Positions 1-12,700 of a DNA stretch of 64,000 nt are shown here, piece by piece. The stretch's first letter is position 1. Each line of letters begins with the position of its first letter. The position numbers were made by a program, and so were the translations under genes. Source of the DNA: Lutraria lutraria (taxonomy: Eukaryota > Mollusca > Bivalvia > Venerida > Mactridae); contig OZ026844.1 in the NCBI GenBank assembly GCA_964023205.1, forward strand, positions 11,208,790 to 11,272,789, given 5' to 3'. The notes beneath the pieces are model-generated. The model saw only the letters and a program-made list of their open reading frames with translations, did not search any database and was not told the DNA's origin.

Positions 1-3000
1 GCGTTCTGGTTGATCTAACCATTGGTAAGCATTAACAGCTACTTGTGTACCAAGAGGTTTAGTTAGTACAAGTACATCACCAACAACAGCATTGTCAGGC
101 CTGGAAGACAGAGATAACAATCAAACACATAGTTTTGGATAAATTCACTGGTGTTTAACTTCTCACCAATAGACCGGGTCCCATAGCAATTTTTCTAGCT
201 TTTTAGTGGAGGATGATGCTAGGCTAACACCTGGGTAGAATCACTGACCTGTAAGCAAGCTTGATAGCTTCTTACATGCAAAATTTATCTTGTTTTGGGT
301 TTCAAGCTCACAGCAGAATGGAGCAAATGATCAATAGACAAAGACCACAAACACCGGACAATGGAGATCCTGAATTAATTCTGGTTTTAGAGATAATCGG
401 GTCATCTAGATAATGACAATTATTTTGCTCTTCGATATCAATTTTTTTTTAACATGTGACTGACCTAAACTAACTGAGGCAGTAGCAGGTTTAGGACATG
501 AAATTGTTATATAAACGAGATTGAGTTAATTCATAAACTATTAACAATAATGTAGCTTTACTATGTATTTTTGATGTATGCTCACCAGTTGTATTTACTA
601 ATATTATAGCAGCCCTAGATTTTTTTTTTTTAGTTTAACACCCCTTTTCAACAGTCAGAGTCATATGAGGAGACAGTTCATTATTTAGACAATAAAACCA
701 CACTTGTGTTATCTTGATCATTGTCTTTAGTGATGGGCGCGATTAATTAAAGTACAAAACTTACATGATGAATTCATTTGGTTGACAAACTGTTGTGGCT
801 ACTCCACCGATTGTTAACCATGGATTCATAACAGTCTGTCCACCAGTGACTGACGTACCGCCTTCCTCGGCCAGATCCTGTAATTTCATCATATTATGTT
901 ATTTTTAAATTTTATTATAATCAACAAATGCTAACATTGTTTTACGAAGACATATAATTCAATGTAGAAGTCTTGCTTAGAAAAGCAACACAGGAAACAA
1001 TTTTTAGGTTGGAAAGACATTCAAATTCAACCAGCAATTTGTATACATGTACAACAATGCCATGACTTGCTTATCTTCTATACAACAATAATGCAAATCC
1101 CACAGACATCAATATAACAGCACAATTAAAACAATGTTGGTCCAACAGGGATTACCTCTAAACTCCCAACCAAGTAAATTTCTTGTTATTGATTGTGCGA
1201 GGTTAAGGTCACAGAGTCCTCGACTTACTACACTGAAAATCAACAGGGGTCATCTACATGTAATGACCAACCTCCAAACCATGTCTTCTTCGCAGGGGGA
1301 GGGGGCATATCTTTTTAACTAGAGCTTGTCACAGAGGTGACCCCCACCGCCGCTTTGACACAAAGAATGCAATAGTGCATGAAATGGCCAAGTTCAAGGG
1401 CATTATATAACTCTGTAATGAGGGGATCACTGGGCATGAAAATTGTGTCTTGCACATCCACACTTCATGGTGATAACACATAAATAATTTCAAGTTTCAT
1501 TGCAATTGCCTAAAGAATGTAGAAGTAGTTTGCTCCACAAACTTGTGATATTGTAAACGAACCGACCCTAGTGACTCCAATATACCCCTTCTCAAGCTTC
1601 GTTTGCAGGGTATAATACATAGGTGACTGGATTGTGCAGATATTTAACAGAATGACCGAGGCATAAATAGATAACAAAACCGTCATCGCTTACTTTAAAT
1701 CCTCTCATCATCATCGGAACAACAACATCTCGTTCCTTCTCCGACATTTTCTGACTAACTGCAAGTAACATCAGCATGTTGTCACAGTCAGTCACACCCA
1801 TTGCGTAGAGATCACTCAGTACATTAGCGCAAGCAATCTTGCCCTGAAATAATAATTGAAATACAATTAATCATCATAATAAATGCAGCAGAACATCCAA
1901 GGATAACTTTATTTTTGGTTGCTCTTTAGTCGCACCAACAGTAAGGGTCACTGAGATTTTTCCAGCATTAATGTTGGGAGCAATCAACAAGACCCAAATG
2001 ACCAGTCTTTGAATTAATTTTTTTGTGACAGGTTGCCCGACTATATACTTTATGAAGGAAACTCTCTAAAACTAGGTTACCCCCCAAAAGACTTAAAGGA
2101 GGGGAAAAAATCCTTTCAGGCAGGGGCAACCCACTAATTCCAAGACTGCAAAGGACAGAACCATCAACCTTTCATATGCTAGTTAAACAGCTTCCTCATG
2201 TGATTTAGTTGTCCGTGTCCTGGGTGAGATTTGAACTCACAGCAATGAAAGACTAGTGATTATTAGTCAGAGACTCAGAGATCCTAACTGCAGAGGTCCC
2301 AATCAAAGATTTGTATTTCTGGCAGATCATTTATTTTGAAACAAGCCTTTTCTTCTTTCCAAACCAAAAGACTTGGAAAGGGGCATTTCATTAACATACA
2401 GTATGGTACAAACAGATCTATTGGTACACTGAGCTAAGGCAAGATAATAACATGCATCACCAAATGTAACTTGTAAGAATAAATGTCATATTCATACAGC
2501 GATGGTTAAGAAACATACCATCATGTAGGGATCATCTACCAATGGATAGAAGAAATCCGTCGTCTGCACTAGGGACAATCCACCATGTCGTAGAGGAGTC
2601 ACCGATGCATCCATACCAATCCCTAAAAAAATCAGTTGAAGTATTAAATAGTGAACTTTCATTCATGGTGTCAAGTGATTGTATTATGAGTATGAAGCTT
2701 TTTTGTTGTTGCTGGTCTTACAGTTACAACCATGAGAAACTTTTGTCGATCTGTTTACACATATATGACCTATATGTATCAATCATAGGACACAGAAGGA
2801 AATCATGACTTGCTGCATCAATTAAAATGTGCAGCATCAGTTAAAGCAATCTCAATATTAATGCATGCATGTAACAGTGTAAGATTAAGAATTAGAACAT
2901 TCAAATCAACTCGAGCAACATGAACAAAATATTTAAATACATGAGAGTATGCATTTCCAAGTAAGCCAATCATGACTGAATCAAATCGAAAAAAAAACAA

Positions 3001-3558
3001 TATAGCAACAACAATAATCTATTTTTAGACACCACGTGACACCACCAGCATCCAAAATTCAGACATCACGTGACACCGGCATCTTAATATCCGCCATTAC
3101 TGACGTTCGTTGTTCGAAAGGAGCAATTGAAAAAATCTATCTACGCGTTAACTAAAGACTTCGGAAACAGATTGGCAAGCACATATACACAATAAAAGTC
3201 AATGGCAACACAATGGTATACTCATGTCTAGCTAAGTAACATCATAAGTACGTATTAAATAAAAGCAAATGTAGGTCATCGGTCTCATTTCCGACAATGA
3301 CAAAAACTAATTTTAAATTCCAAAATGCATCTTACCCATACGCGGAATCTGGGCGACATACTGAAAATGCGCCTGTTCCTGAGCCTGGGCATTGCTGTCC
3401 GGTTGGAGTCCCTCAAGAAGCTTGAGCAATGCTTCCTGGGGGACTTTACACCCTCATCCCTTTAGGTCAGCAAATTTTGTGAGTCGGAAATTGGGATCCA
3501 ACTCATGAGCCGCAGGATCGAACGGTCGGCGCAAAGCCACAGTTGGTGTTGTTTCCAT
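1..3558 (-). CDS. SEPHS2: Selenophosphate synthetase, SPS2/SEPHS2 type with selenocysteine (5' five coding exons, partial)
   Basis: Makes selenophosphate from selenide, ATP and water; this is the selenium donor for Sec-tRNA synthesis in the cytosol. Exons in transcription order: 3558-3336, 2622-2519, 1843-1694, 877-765 and 100-1. All have GT-AG borders and phases join without a break. The start ATG at 3558 has A at -3 and G at +4. The protein runs from METTPTVAL through FADLKG-(TGA)-[58 protein letters not shown] and [14 protein letters not shown], all family hallmarks. The TGA at residue 35 is where SPS2 has Sec and SPS1 another residue; Cys37 and Lys38 of the GCKV motif follow. The glycine-rich nucleotide-binding core is intact. 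The remaining ~200 C-terminal residues and the 3' UTR lie left of the window. An annotator treating TGA as stop would truncate this gene or start it downstream. Confidence 0.95.
612..690 (-). mobile_element. SINE tail fragment
   Basis: AACACCCCTTTTCAACAGTC followed by a CATATGAGGAGACAGTTCAT block matches the tail half of the tRNA-derived SINEs at 37007-37235 and 38287-38462. Only the tail is present. Confidence 0.5.
1320..1545. repeat. Interspersed repeat in SEPHS2 intron (family shared with 18205-18432)
   Basis: The segment beginning AGAGCTTGTCACAGAGGTGA and ending near TTTGCTCCACAAACTTGTGA matches, in reverse complement, the sequence at 18205-18432 inside GRAMD4. Shared blocks include GGGCATGAAAATTGTGTCTT and TCCACACTTCATGGTGATAA. 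It has no coding potential that I can see. Class unassigned. Confidence 0.7.
2205..2300 (-). mobile_element. Possible tRNA-derived SINE fragment
   Basis: GAGATTTGAACTCA reads on the minus strand as a pol III B-box-like TGAGTTCAAATCTC within a tRNA-like context. It is short and decayed. Confidence 0.35.
3033..3074. promoter_or_regulatory. Duplicated CACGTGAC E-box in SEPHS2 intron 1
   Basis: Two copies of CACGTGAC (3033-3040 and 3067-3074) lie in a short direct duplication of about 34 bp. This palindromic E-box core is bound by bHLH-Zip factors such as USF/MITF/TFE types. Functional relevance is unproven. Confidence 0.3.
3408..3444 (-). promoter_or_regulatory. Stem-loop 9 nt downstream of the Sec codon (recoding-element-like)
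   Basis: Starting 9 nt after the TGA, the coding strand can form GTCCC / GGGAC (5 bp), a C-A mismatch, then CAGGAAGC / GCTTCTTG (8 bp with one G-U), closed by a 9-nt loop. Stem-loops at this spacing are known in SPS genes and in some other selenoprotein mRNAs, where they promote UGA readthrough. The pairing is seen directly; the function is inferred. Confidence 0.6.
3454..3456 (-). other. In-frame TGA, presumed selenocysteine codon (residue 35)
   Basis: On the minus strand the codons read GAC CTA AAG GGA TGA GGG TGT AAA GTC. This is the family motif KG-U-GCKV. Coding similarity continues without interruption on both sides within one exon, so this is not a real stop. In SPS2 this residue is the catalytic Sec or Cys. 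Recoding needs a SECIS in the 3' UTR, which is outside the window. Confidence 0.93.
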
Positions 3559-3760
3559 TGTCAGATGTCAAATTTAAGCTGAAATGAATAAAAATACATT
3601 AATCAAAAGTATAACATACAGATTTCGAAATAGAGAACACCATAAGACAACAAAATGCAATATTGTACACGGAGCACACTCTAAGCACTGCTCTGTAAAA
3701 TATGGCGACCTCCCCAAACAGCGTGACGCGCACTTGCAAAAGCCCGGATGTCGATTATTT
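3559..3760 (-). promoter_or_regulatory. SEPHS2 5' UTR and probable promoter area
   Basis: A splice acceptor (TTTCAG on the minus strand, AG at 3580-3579) lies 21 nt above the start codon, so a noncoding first exon probably sits upstream. The stretch 3690-3740 is the most GC-rich and CpG-containing part nearby and holds ATATGGCGACC and TGACGCGCA. This makes it the best promoter candidate. No TATA box is convincing. Confidence 0.35.
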
Positions 3761-6700
3761 TAATGCACAGTATTTGGTCACATGACTGCTCAGGGATCAG
3801 CTTGTAAACTAAATACAACACAGCGCATCCCCTTTGTTAACCTTAATCGTAGCAATTGGTTTAATGACAATTTAATCCATAAGATTATGTATGTTTAATG
3901 ATAAGATGAGAATTATCCTACGTAACTGTAAATTCAAGTTGTGTCCACGCTCCTTATGTTAAAATAAACGCATATTTTGTCCAAATATCATACCTCTTTA
4001 ATTATATTTATATATTTTTTTTCGCGCGGCATTTGTATACACGACATGTATAAGTATACTCAAGCGCGTAGCTGGATGTTTAATTCTATTAAATAGTTTT
4101 CTTAACAGGGATGCTGTAATATAGTAACTTTGATATAAACATCGACCTATACTATGTGATACGGGTCTCAGATCAACTAGTTGACAAATAGACAAATTTA
4201 GGGCCGTATATGTATACGTGGAATGAATTTTTTTTATTTCATTGTCGACAGTCTTAAATGCCTCCTATATAAAATTACCATGACTTTTTTGTAAGTCTTG
4301 AGATCAATCCAATTAAATTTATATATCTAAGTAAGTTTGTTTTGGCTAAGAAACACTGACTGAGAAAATTAAATTATTGTGCATCTAATGAGGAAATAAG
4401 CGTAGAATTAATAAAGTTACAGTATTTCTTTCAATTACCTCATCGAATACTTAAAAAAATATAGATAAATTATTTGTATACCTTTTGATTGATATTTCAC
4501 TCCAATTACTTATTTATGACAAACAGAAGATGATCCAATTTTAGTTGTTTATCATTCACTTTTAAAATCGTGTTATGCTCCTCAGATATTTCAATGTTAT
4601 ATTTTTATGTAAGTTTATAATTATATATACACGTGTCGTGGCTTGAAGGCAGAATCAAGACTAAATTTCCATGAAACATATTTTACATAATTCAGGGCAA
4701 AAAGCAAACAAATTAAATTTTGTGAGTTAAAACATTTGCAAAACTGCCTGACACGGATGTGGTTTAAAATTGAAGTAAATGTAATAAATGAATATGTATG
4801 TAGCGTGACATATCCCCATTACCACGCAAACACGCATGGCAAAATATTTATAAAAAATCATTTTCTCTTGAGCAACATCGTAAGAAAAACAATTTACCTT
4901 GATTGTATATAGCGCTTTGTCATTAAACTAAATGTTACAAGTGTAATCATGGCGCCAAATAATTTAGTATTGTACTGTATAGTCTATATATATGATTGTT
5001 TCACTTACACGCACGTATGTTTACAAGTATGCATACATTCCATATCGTAGTTACTTGTCTTGTTAGCAAATAATGTCGTTATATTAAAATGGTAGCCGTC
5101 CGTCCGTGCGTCAATGCATCCGTGCGTCCGTCACTCTTTCTTCTGTGTGCAACTCCTCCTACATTTCCAATGCAATTTTCACCCAACTTTCACAGAATAA
5201 TTATGAGTTATTTTTTATATATTATTATCTTTTCTTGATACATGATCATATTCGTACAATCAAATAAAGACTTTTATAGTGGAGTTTGGTAAAGGGATTC
5301 CTGATAATTAAAAGCAGGGATGCTATATAAAAATGGCAATTAATTTGGATGTTAAAATTGAAGTAGGTCTTATTTGACCTTATTTTATTTGTTTTATTTT
5401 CTTATTTTAGTAACATAGAAAGATATCTTATCAGTGAAACTGACCTTTACTTGCAATAAAATTATTCATAAATTTTCTTTTTAGTAACAAAGTATACATA
5501 TAGAAATATAGCACAGTATTTTTTTTCAAATAATATTACAGAAAATAAGAGCGTCTGGCAACATTTCTACGAGAAGTGGCTAAAGAAAGGCATTGTGTAA
5601 ATATGTTTTAGAGCGAATGAAATATATCTCTTACATTTTACTATCAGTACAATTAATCAATTATCGTTTTGTATTACTAAATTTAAGAAACTAAATTAAT
5701 GGGACTTAAGTTATAACTGATTTATGACACATCTGTGGGATATAATTACCTTTGCTTTTCTATTAATGGTAGATTTAACCAGGTACGTATATACCGTACC
5801 TGATTTGACAACAAACAAAACCAGCACTAGCTCAAAGTTCACCGTGAAAATTATTTAATGACTTGAATTTTATCATGATTTTGTACTTTTTGCATGCATC
5901 GATCCCTACCGTGAGGGCGTGCATTTATGAGTATATTAAGAAATGCTAATATACGTGTACCCATAATGTAATATTTGCTTGTTATTTAAGCATCCAGAGA
6001 TCAGTGACAGCTAATTGTGAAGGTCTTTGACACAAGTAATTCTAAAATTTTCGATATTAAATTTCGCCTCCAAAATCTATGCGCATTCATTTTAACACTT
6101 CCTGCACTTTGATTACATCGCTGTTAAGCGCCTGATTGACGCAGACGATTTTAAAGATGTCATAAATTCGGACGAATAAATCGGATAAACGAAAGTCAGC
6201 TATTATCAACAGTTCAGTGACTTCAGTCGACTTATTTCTGAATATCTGAAGCTATGAGTGCGATTCTATGACAATATTGTCAATTTACGAGAGTCAGGTC
6301 AGTTATGTTGCCGATTATATTTATACTGAAGGGTTTAACGCCATTGATCAATTTATTTACAGAATTTTAGCTGTCACTCTGAACAGTTGAACTAACACGT
6401 TCCTGGCTATAATCGGACATTGATCAGGTAGGCACAGATCTGAATGAACTATTATTGTTTGGGAAAATCTACTTGCAGACAGTACTGTCATTCTTTTAAA
6501 ATTTAGATCATCCCCAAAGTGCATTTTTCATATTTTTGATATTCTAATAAAAATTTGATTCATTAATCTTGAGCAAAGCCTGTCTATGAGTATGACAGAG
6601 TCTAAAGCCTATTGAAGATGGTTATTTAGAAATAAAATTTGATCAGGATGTTCCATGTGGATATTTTAGCTTTAAAAGGTATAAAAATATGACCCTATAA

Positions 6701-6898
6701 CTTTTCCACTAGCGAGCCTAGACTTTTTATTTGATCCGAGGAATGGTACATCCACTTTATTTCACTATTTTACCTTTCGACACACTTTCAAGTGTCATAA
6801 ATAACCCCACCCTAAGGTACCTACCCTTTTAATGGGTTTAATGATTCCATTGGTTGAACAGCTGAGATTATTTTGGTATATGTCTTTGTGTATACTAT
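3761..6898. other. Intergenic, no gene seen
   Basis: AT-rich DNA between two divergently transcribed genes. Open frames are short and patternless. A low-complexity GTCC/GTGC tract at 5096-5130, followed by CTCCTCCTACATTTCC, resembles the head of the pearl-like repeats seen elsewhere. AGGGATGCTATAT at about 5317 resembles the inverted-repeat terminus of the element at 6899. Confidence 0.6.
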
Positions 6899-9719
6899 CA
6901 GGGATGCTATATTACAGGGATGTGCAACCGCTTATCATCCACTGATCAACTATCGATTATCAGTGCCTAGGCTAGTTAATGAAAGCAAATGATCAAAACT
7001 ACCGAAATTACATTGAAAATAACACAAAGAATCGATAATTGACAAAAAGTAACATTAGTGGTCCATGATCGACTCAAGTTCCTCGTAGTTTTTATTTGTT
7101 TGTTATTAACTTTAACAACTTATTTTTTTCTAAATTTTTTTCTAAATTAAATTTGAGAAAGAAATGCTTATATTATGTAAGTTTTGTAGGAAAGAAATGT
7201 TTACATTATGAAAGTTTTGTTTGATTTTCACTGTATTTTTTTTTATTTTAAATTTAATTTTTAAAAGAAACGTTTATGTATGAAAATATGTATGAAAAAT
7301 TGAATAACATGTAGTATATTACATTATGAAAATTTTGTACAATTAAATTTTATGTCGTGAAACTTGTTTTCGAATTATCAGCTGAAGGCGAAATTTTCAC
7401 GGAATAAACTTGTGAAAGAAAAGTTATATAATGACAACAAATGTACGATAGAATGCTAAAATTTGACTTAAATTCGAGAAAGAAACTTTTATATTATGAA
7501 AAAATGTACGATCGAATGCTAAACATTTTAATTAAATTTGTATAACAAATATTTATATCATGAAAGTTTTGTTCGATTTATCAACTCAAGACCAAATTTA
7601 ATTTTGTATCGTGGAACTTTTTTCTATTTATCAGCTGAAGAAGAAATGTTCATGGTTAAACTTTTATTTAAAGAAATGCTATATATCATGAATGTTTTGT
7701 GCGAAAGAAATGTACGTATGTTATAATTTTATGGTGAAAAGCTTGTTATTTGTAATTTTGATTCGTATAACTTTATCTTGTTATTGATCTTTGTTTTTCA
7801 TAATGTATGTCTCTATTATAGCGTATCAATTTTATTAGCCAAAGACTTAATCTGTAACTTTTAATCTTCCGCCAAAATGGCGTACGATATGCCCTCGTAT
7901 AGTCATAATCATAATCTCGGTGACGATCTTTACTGATTACAAGGAAGCAATCAATAAAACTGGATGGAAAACAGTATAGGGTAGTCTATGTTTCATAAAT
8001 CTACATTGTTTTCACAGCTGCGCATATGTCATTTGAATGCATTAGGTCACGGTGTGTGACCATTAATTGGAAACAACAGGGTTCCACCAATAAAATCTAA
8101 TGTCATAATTTAAACCAACATATTCACATCATATTGATCATGACAGTAATTAATCATTGTTGAAAAACTGATATTATTTTAGCAAATACAAAAACAAGTC
8201 AAGTACCTGAGATCACAGTGAAATATTCGTGGCGATTAGCATAAAACCATAATTTGGTCGACCTTACAACTAACCCATCATTAAAGATGTACATTACCAG
8301 ATAAATATTGAATAAGATTAAAGTAATGTTTCTTCATTGCTCTCTTCATTATAAACAAATATAGAATAACTGCAAGGAATTCTGTTAGCATTATAATGTA
8401 CGTAATATACCGTCATTATTTCAAGTCTTTGACTAAATGTAGTAGATATTTAAAGACTTGATCTGTATCTTATATTTCTGTATGGAAAGGCATGTATAAA
8501 TGTACGTATTCTATGTTTTCATATTATGTATGTACATAATGTTCTACGAGTCATGAATAAACTGTTTGACTTTACTCAATCTGTAAAATTAAACTGTTGA
8601 CACGCTTCGTGTATGAATTGATGTACATATTGTTTGTCACATGCCAGTTGATTCTCAATCAGCCATTGTTATGAATTGACGATTTCGAATAATAGGTGTG
8701 AAAATATGTGTATACCAAATAATATATTCGGGGTACACCGTTTCTGGTTTGCGCTAAAATCTATGTAATTTAGTGCTTATATGATGCTTTTTCGTTTTGC
8801 TATGCACCGATAAAAATGGATCATTATCGAGAGCGAAATAAGGTACGTACTACAGCAAAATAATTCTTGAAATTATTGTTATGCCGTCAATACAGACGTA
8901 TGTCAGTCTCAAAATATGGAAGAAAATTTTCATGTTTAGTATACCTTCACATACAAATGGTGTTGCAAAAAGTGAAATATTTTCCTCGTCAGATCAGGCC
9001 GCCATTGAATTGAATCGTAAAAATGGGGTCATAATCAATCGCGAAATTGTGTTCTTTTACAAAAGTAAGCATGAAAATATTATCATGCCGCCAATATCGA
9101 CGTGTGTAAGTGTCAAACTATGGAAGAAAATTTTGATATAGAGTATATCTTCACAAACAAATGATGTCGCAAAAAGTGCAATATTTTCCTCGTCAGATCA
9201 GGCCTCCATTTTGTAAATTGTAAAAACTGGGTCATAATCGATCGCGAAATTATGTATTATAACAAAATAAAACATGAAAATATAGTTATGCAGCCAATAT
9301 AGAAGTATGTTACACTTCAACCACGGTAAAATATCGTGAAATTAAGAATATCTTCATGTACTAAAGCTGTCGCAAAAAACTGACATTTTCTATTGTGCGA
9401 CCATTTCGGTCAAATTATCACGTCAGTTTTATTTTCGAACGGTCACAAAAACTTGGAAATCTTTAGAACCACTAATATTTAGAAACAAAATTACAACATC
9501 TGTAAAATATTTAACACTTTAAGATCAATATATAAAAAACTCTATGCAAAAACAGCATTTATTTAAGCCGATTGAAGAGAATATTTGACCCATATTTTAT
9601 CTGCTAGATACCGACATTAACGGTAAATGCGTGCGCATGCGCTCTCGCGCGAATATCCCTAGGCACTGTTTTTCAGCCAGTTTCCGTCCGTTGCGTATCC
9701 CTGTAATATAGCATCCCTG
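6899..9719. mobile_element. 2.8-kb non-autonomous DNA transposon with matching terminal inverted repeats
   Basis: The left end CAGGGATGCTATATTACAGG recurs exactly as reverse complement at the right end, ending at 9719. Identity runs about 23 bp perfectly and about 30 bp with two mismatches. Both ends abut the same 7-bp sequence ATACTAT (6892-6898 and 9720-9726), a target site duplication. The interior has no transposase-like open frame. It holds AT-rich degenerate repeats of GAAAGAAATG and TTATATTATGAAAGTTTTGT (about 7140-7740), a ~205-bp tandem repeat (8875-9420), and a CpG-rich patch near the right end. The CAGGG terminus recalls hAT elements, but those usually duplicate 8 bp, so the superfamily is left open. 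Confidence 0.8.
8875..9420. repeat. ~205-bp tandem repeat inside the 2.8-kb element
   Basis: ATGCCGTCAATACAGACG at 8881, ATGCCGCCAATATCGACG at 9085 and ATGCAGCCAATATAGAAG at about 9288 mark successive units about 205 bp apart. Each is followed by similar GGAAGAAAATTTT and TTTTCCTCGTCAGATCAGGC blocks. The 86-codon open frame here simply reads through the repeat. Confidence 0.75.
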
Positions 9720-9726
9720 ATACTAT

Positions 9727-12700
9727 ATAATATAACCCTGTAACTTACTCAAGTTACTGGTCAAGTGTTTACTTGTTTATTAAGTAAACAAGTAAGAGGA
9801 TTCATAAATAACTTGTTCCTGTACTTTTCAGAAGAAGTTTTGACCATACAAGTTTTTTTTTCTGCAGAAATAAGTAAAACCATTACTGTTTATGATATTT
9901 ATAAATTTGTTTATCAACAATGTAATACTATATGGTGGAAACAAATTGAATGCAGAATAGTTTGTCTTACAGTTTTGACTTCAGTTAATTTATTTAACAT
10001 CTGAATATAATTATAACATGTGTCCATAATATTTGTTTGACAATATATGTAAAGCAAGTTTAACAAGAGTGCTACTCCTGGTAGAAACACTTATCTCTAG
10101 AGCCTTTTCTGTCCAAAGACATCTGAGTTATTTAGTATTATTTTTAATTATTTCCAATTCTTACAAATCTACACATTTTGATTGGTCAATGGAGGGAGTT
10201 TATTACTTCGATAAACTCCATTTCAATTGGAAACCTTTTGTTTCTGTACATTGTTGACAGACTACTTTTACTAGCTAAAGAGTTTTAGTTGTTCATATCC
10301 GACATTAATGATTTGTAAGAATTGAATAAAACAATTGAATTTAGTTGGAAATAAAAGGATTAAACTTTCATTTCTGGTCCTTTATCGAAGTGTAAACTCC
10401 CTCAGACCTCATAACACATATTTTACATAAAGCCCTTCAGGCTTTATTCAATGTGTTATGGGGTCTGAGGGAGTTTACACATCGATAAACAACTAGAAAT
10501 GAAAGTTTAATCCTATATTTCGAGTATGCAGTTTTATACTAATAGGCCATAATCTAATAACAAATGTTGACCAGTGCTGATAGTGATGCAAGATGTTATT
10601 TTTTATAGTCAAATAAGCTAAATATGTTGCAATTTTGTGAAGTATTTCTGATGGTCATGGTAGATTATACATAAAGGTAAAAAAGTCTAGTGGATAGCTT
10701 TACTTATGAAAATCTGGCAGTCCATGTTTAAGAAATAGAAAACCTAGGTTATTTCAAGTCCACAGGATCCAGTACCTGAAGACAGCTTATTTTGCAGCAT
10801 CAGAAGCCATTATATTTATAAACTGTTTTTCTATATTTAGACCCCTGTATTAAGATTTTAGTGAGTCTCTGATTAACAATAAGAATGTTTAATTACACGT
10901 ATGCATGCTTGTTTATTCCTTCAGAGATTCAACAATAAGGCCATTCTTAAAATCATATTGTTGTTTTGCAGTTATGTGACCAACTCCTAAAATATTAATT
11001 AATACCAATTGATTTGACAAAAAAGTTATTTTATTCCAATTATTTTTATTTTTGGAACAATCATGGTAATGTTACCTAACAAAAAATGCCAACCTCACTA
11101 CCCACTCAAAAGTTTGGGTTGCATAAATTAAACCACAAACCATCATATATTTCTTAAAGATTGCCTTGGATGATTTCCGGATAAGAGGAGTTCCTCTGTA
11201 TAGCTTGGGTGTAATTTTGATTTATATTTTATTCATTCTTGTAAGAAGTTTCTCTCATGAAGTCAACAGTTCAGAACTCAGACAGTAGGACAGAATTTGT
11301 TACATAATTGATTTCCTGGACTATTGACTAGAAAGAGAACAAATATTGGCTGTCTGAACCATCAACATACATATTATAGTGTTGGGTATTGTTTAAAATA
11401 TCATATTATTTAAACCTAAAATATTATGTTACGTGATTGTCATGGATTAATTACTTTCAACTATTCCATTTACATTTCAAGATAATTTCTTCAAAATATT
11501 CGGAAACATTGTTACATGGAAATCAATTACTTAACTTTACTTAAGGGTAATATGCTTGTATACCATGCAGGGAAAATGAAGAATAGTTATTGATTCTATA
11601 GAATGTCAGTCAGTAAGTATGTAAGATAATCTTTCCACCTAAGTCAGCTATTCTTTACAATTAGAATAAATTAACAATTTAAGTTGAGGAAGGGAATTTT
11701 CATGTACCAGTAGAACAGTTCATTATATGTACTAAATGATATTAATGCATTTGGATTTTGTTAAGGTCTATGGAAATTTTTATTTCAGTCAAGTTTATAA
11801 AATTAAAACCTTTTAAATTATAATCCTAAGCTTAGATATAAAACAGTACTTACTGTGCGGGATTTATCCATAACTATGAAACTATGACTTGAAAGTTCAT
11901 TTGTCAGTACGGTATAAAGGTAGATTACTTGTGTTAAGTTTTTTTTATTGTTTGAACATGTCCTACTAATTAAAAAATGGATTTTTTTAGCCTAGACTTG
12001 TCGGTCATTAGGCCTGAAAAAAAAGAGTTGTGTTTCTGATTACCTGACGGAGCCTATTCTGTGGTGTCAACCCTTAAAATTTCTTATAGCTAAACCCTAA
12101 GTTTGAAAATAATTGGGGATGAAATATGAAAGATATGTTGGTGAAAAATAAGAAAAGTTGGGTGATCTACCTACATTTTTTGTCCAGTAACAGGACCAAT
12201 AACTTTTTTTGTTTGGCTTTAGGTCTCTATTGTAACTCTCTCTCACTCTCTCAGGGAATAATTATGAGGTAAATTTTACCATTTTTTTGTACAATGAATA
12301 TGAGGTGTACATTACAACAGATCAATACTGTCCTGGTCAATAACCATTAAGGTCGTAATAATTTCAACTGTTTGTTGATGATCCCAGTCTGTGTGCGTGG
12401 CCTTCATTATTTATGATAACTACGTACATTTTTAGGTTGTTAATGTAAATCATTTTGATAATGTATTTTATAATTCAAAATGTGATCATTTTCTGCTTGA
12501 CTAAATCCTTTTACCTGTGTTGGCTTCCTATTAGTAAGGTGTTGCAAAAAAGAAAACAAGCATAAATGCATATACATCAGGTAAATAAGTTGCCAGACAG
12601 CCAAATTGATGAGGTAAGATTCTTTATCAGAGCAATACGCAATCTATCAGACAAGTACGCTGGTAAGGAGCCCTTTGCAAAGTCTGTTAGGAGATCTATG

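Noticed and set aside
8881..9141. 86-codon frame that seemed a candidate transposon protein
   Set aside because: It reads through two units of a 205-bp tandem repeat and contains no transposase motif.
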